From Rhineura floridana (lineage: Eukaryota; Chordata; Lepidosauria; Squamata; Rhineuridae), in the NCBI RefSeq assembly GCF_030035675.1, contig NC_084500.1, forward strand, positions 10,246,720 through 10,310,719: a DNA stretch of 64,000 nucleotides, written 5' to 3'. How positions within the stretch are numbered: the first letter of the stretch is position 1; each line of letters opens with the position of its first letter. The position numbers and the translations under genes were made by a program. The notes beneath the pieces are model-generated. The model saw only the letters and a program-made list of their open reading frames with translations. It did no database searches and was not told the DNA's origin. Shown here in pieces: positions 63,646 through 64,000 of the stretch.

Positions 63646-63699
63646 TTTTGCAAGGAATGGCTTCTAGAGTTCGATATGTGTAGCCCGGATACCATCCCT

Positions 63700-63935
63700 T
63701 TAGAGCCAGTGTGGTGTAGTTGTTAAGGTGTTGGACTACGACCGAGAGGCCAAGGTTTGAATCCCCACACAGCCACGAAGCTCACTGGGTGACCTTGGCC
63801 AGTCACTGCCTCTCAGCCTCAGAGGGAGGCAATGGTAAACCCCCTCTGAATACTGCTTACCATGAAAACCCTATTCGTAGGGTCGCCATAAGTCAGAACT
63901 GCCTTGAAGGCAGTTCATTTCCATTTTTACCATCC
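63700..63935 (+). mobile_element. Sauria-type SINE (tRNA head, Bov-B tail)
   Basis: GAGCCAGTGTGGTGTAGTTG (A box), AAGGTTTGAATCCCCACACA (B box), CTCACTGGGTGACCTTGGCC, then the Bov-B-like tail GAGGCAATGGTAAACC, ACCATGAAAACCCTATTCGT and GTCGCCATAAGTCAGAACTG. Confidence 0.92.
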
Positions 63936-64000
63936 CTGAAAAAAAAAAAGCTAGTTGTCTTCCCACCCAACCTTTGAGAGGCTTGGCAGTCAGTAGTGGC

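Overview
The window looks like a piece of a squamate reptile (lizard-type) chromosome. The diagnostic signals are SINEs made of a 5S rRNA-like head joined to a Bov-B LINE tail, tRNA-headed SINEs with the same tail, a Bov-B 3' end, CR1 3' ends with the octamer tail, abundant L2-like LINEs, and many short non-autonomous hAT-like elements. Most of the 64 kb is layered transposon debris. Host coding sequence is sparse.

Two host loci are supported, both on the + strand. (1) 4182-4942 is the last coding exon of a CCDC92-family coiled-coil gene, most likely CCDC92B, followed by its 3' UTR. (2) A CpG-rich promoter region and first coding exon at about 31.9-32.4 kb (coding 32268-32373) probably begin CLUH (clustered mitochondria homolog). 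CCDC92B followed by CLUH in the same direction matches the order I recall for human 17p13.3. From 32374 to the window end no further CLUH exon was recognised, so this stretch is read as its intron 1.

Inside that presumed intron, 56283-57610 is the most unusual feature. It is a repeat-free stretch with a TATA/MEF2-like box, a possible short 5' UTR exon, and an open coding exon of 265 codons starting MGNGLFANCC. It ends at a splice donor in the same phase (1) as the CLUH first exon. It may be an undescribed alternative first exon giving a lipid-anchored N-terminus, or a separate small gene.

Layout: 0-4 kb, upstream repeats and CCDC92B intron; 4.2-6.1 kb, last exon and 3' UTR; 6-31 kb, intergenic, with a nearly intact L2-like LINE at 8949-12150 flanked by a perfect 57-bp target duplication, a second L2 at 20920-22152, and seven copies of a ~400-bp hAT-like element; 31.8-32.4 kb, CLUH promoter and exon 1; 32.4-56 kb, intron 1 with a SINE cluster at 42-45 kb, an L2 at 49.6-51.0 kb and a CR1 at 54.3-55.4 kb; 56.3-57.6 kb, the candidate alternative exon; 58-64 kb, more MITEs and SINEs.

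Repeat families are lettered for reference. A: palindromic ~140-bp element with CTCCAGATGTTGCTG arms. B: ~400-bp hAT-like element. C: TA-flanked GGGGCCCTAC element. D: long palindrome with ACTACAATTCCCAG arms. E: ~400-bp AT-rich element. F: element containing GGAGCCAGAGCCAATG. G: element with AGTAGACCCATTGAAG. H: TAGGGATGYC element. I: a ~350-bp unclassified pair. All family names are my own reading, with no database search behind them.
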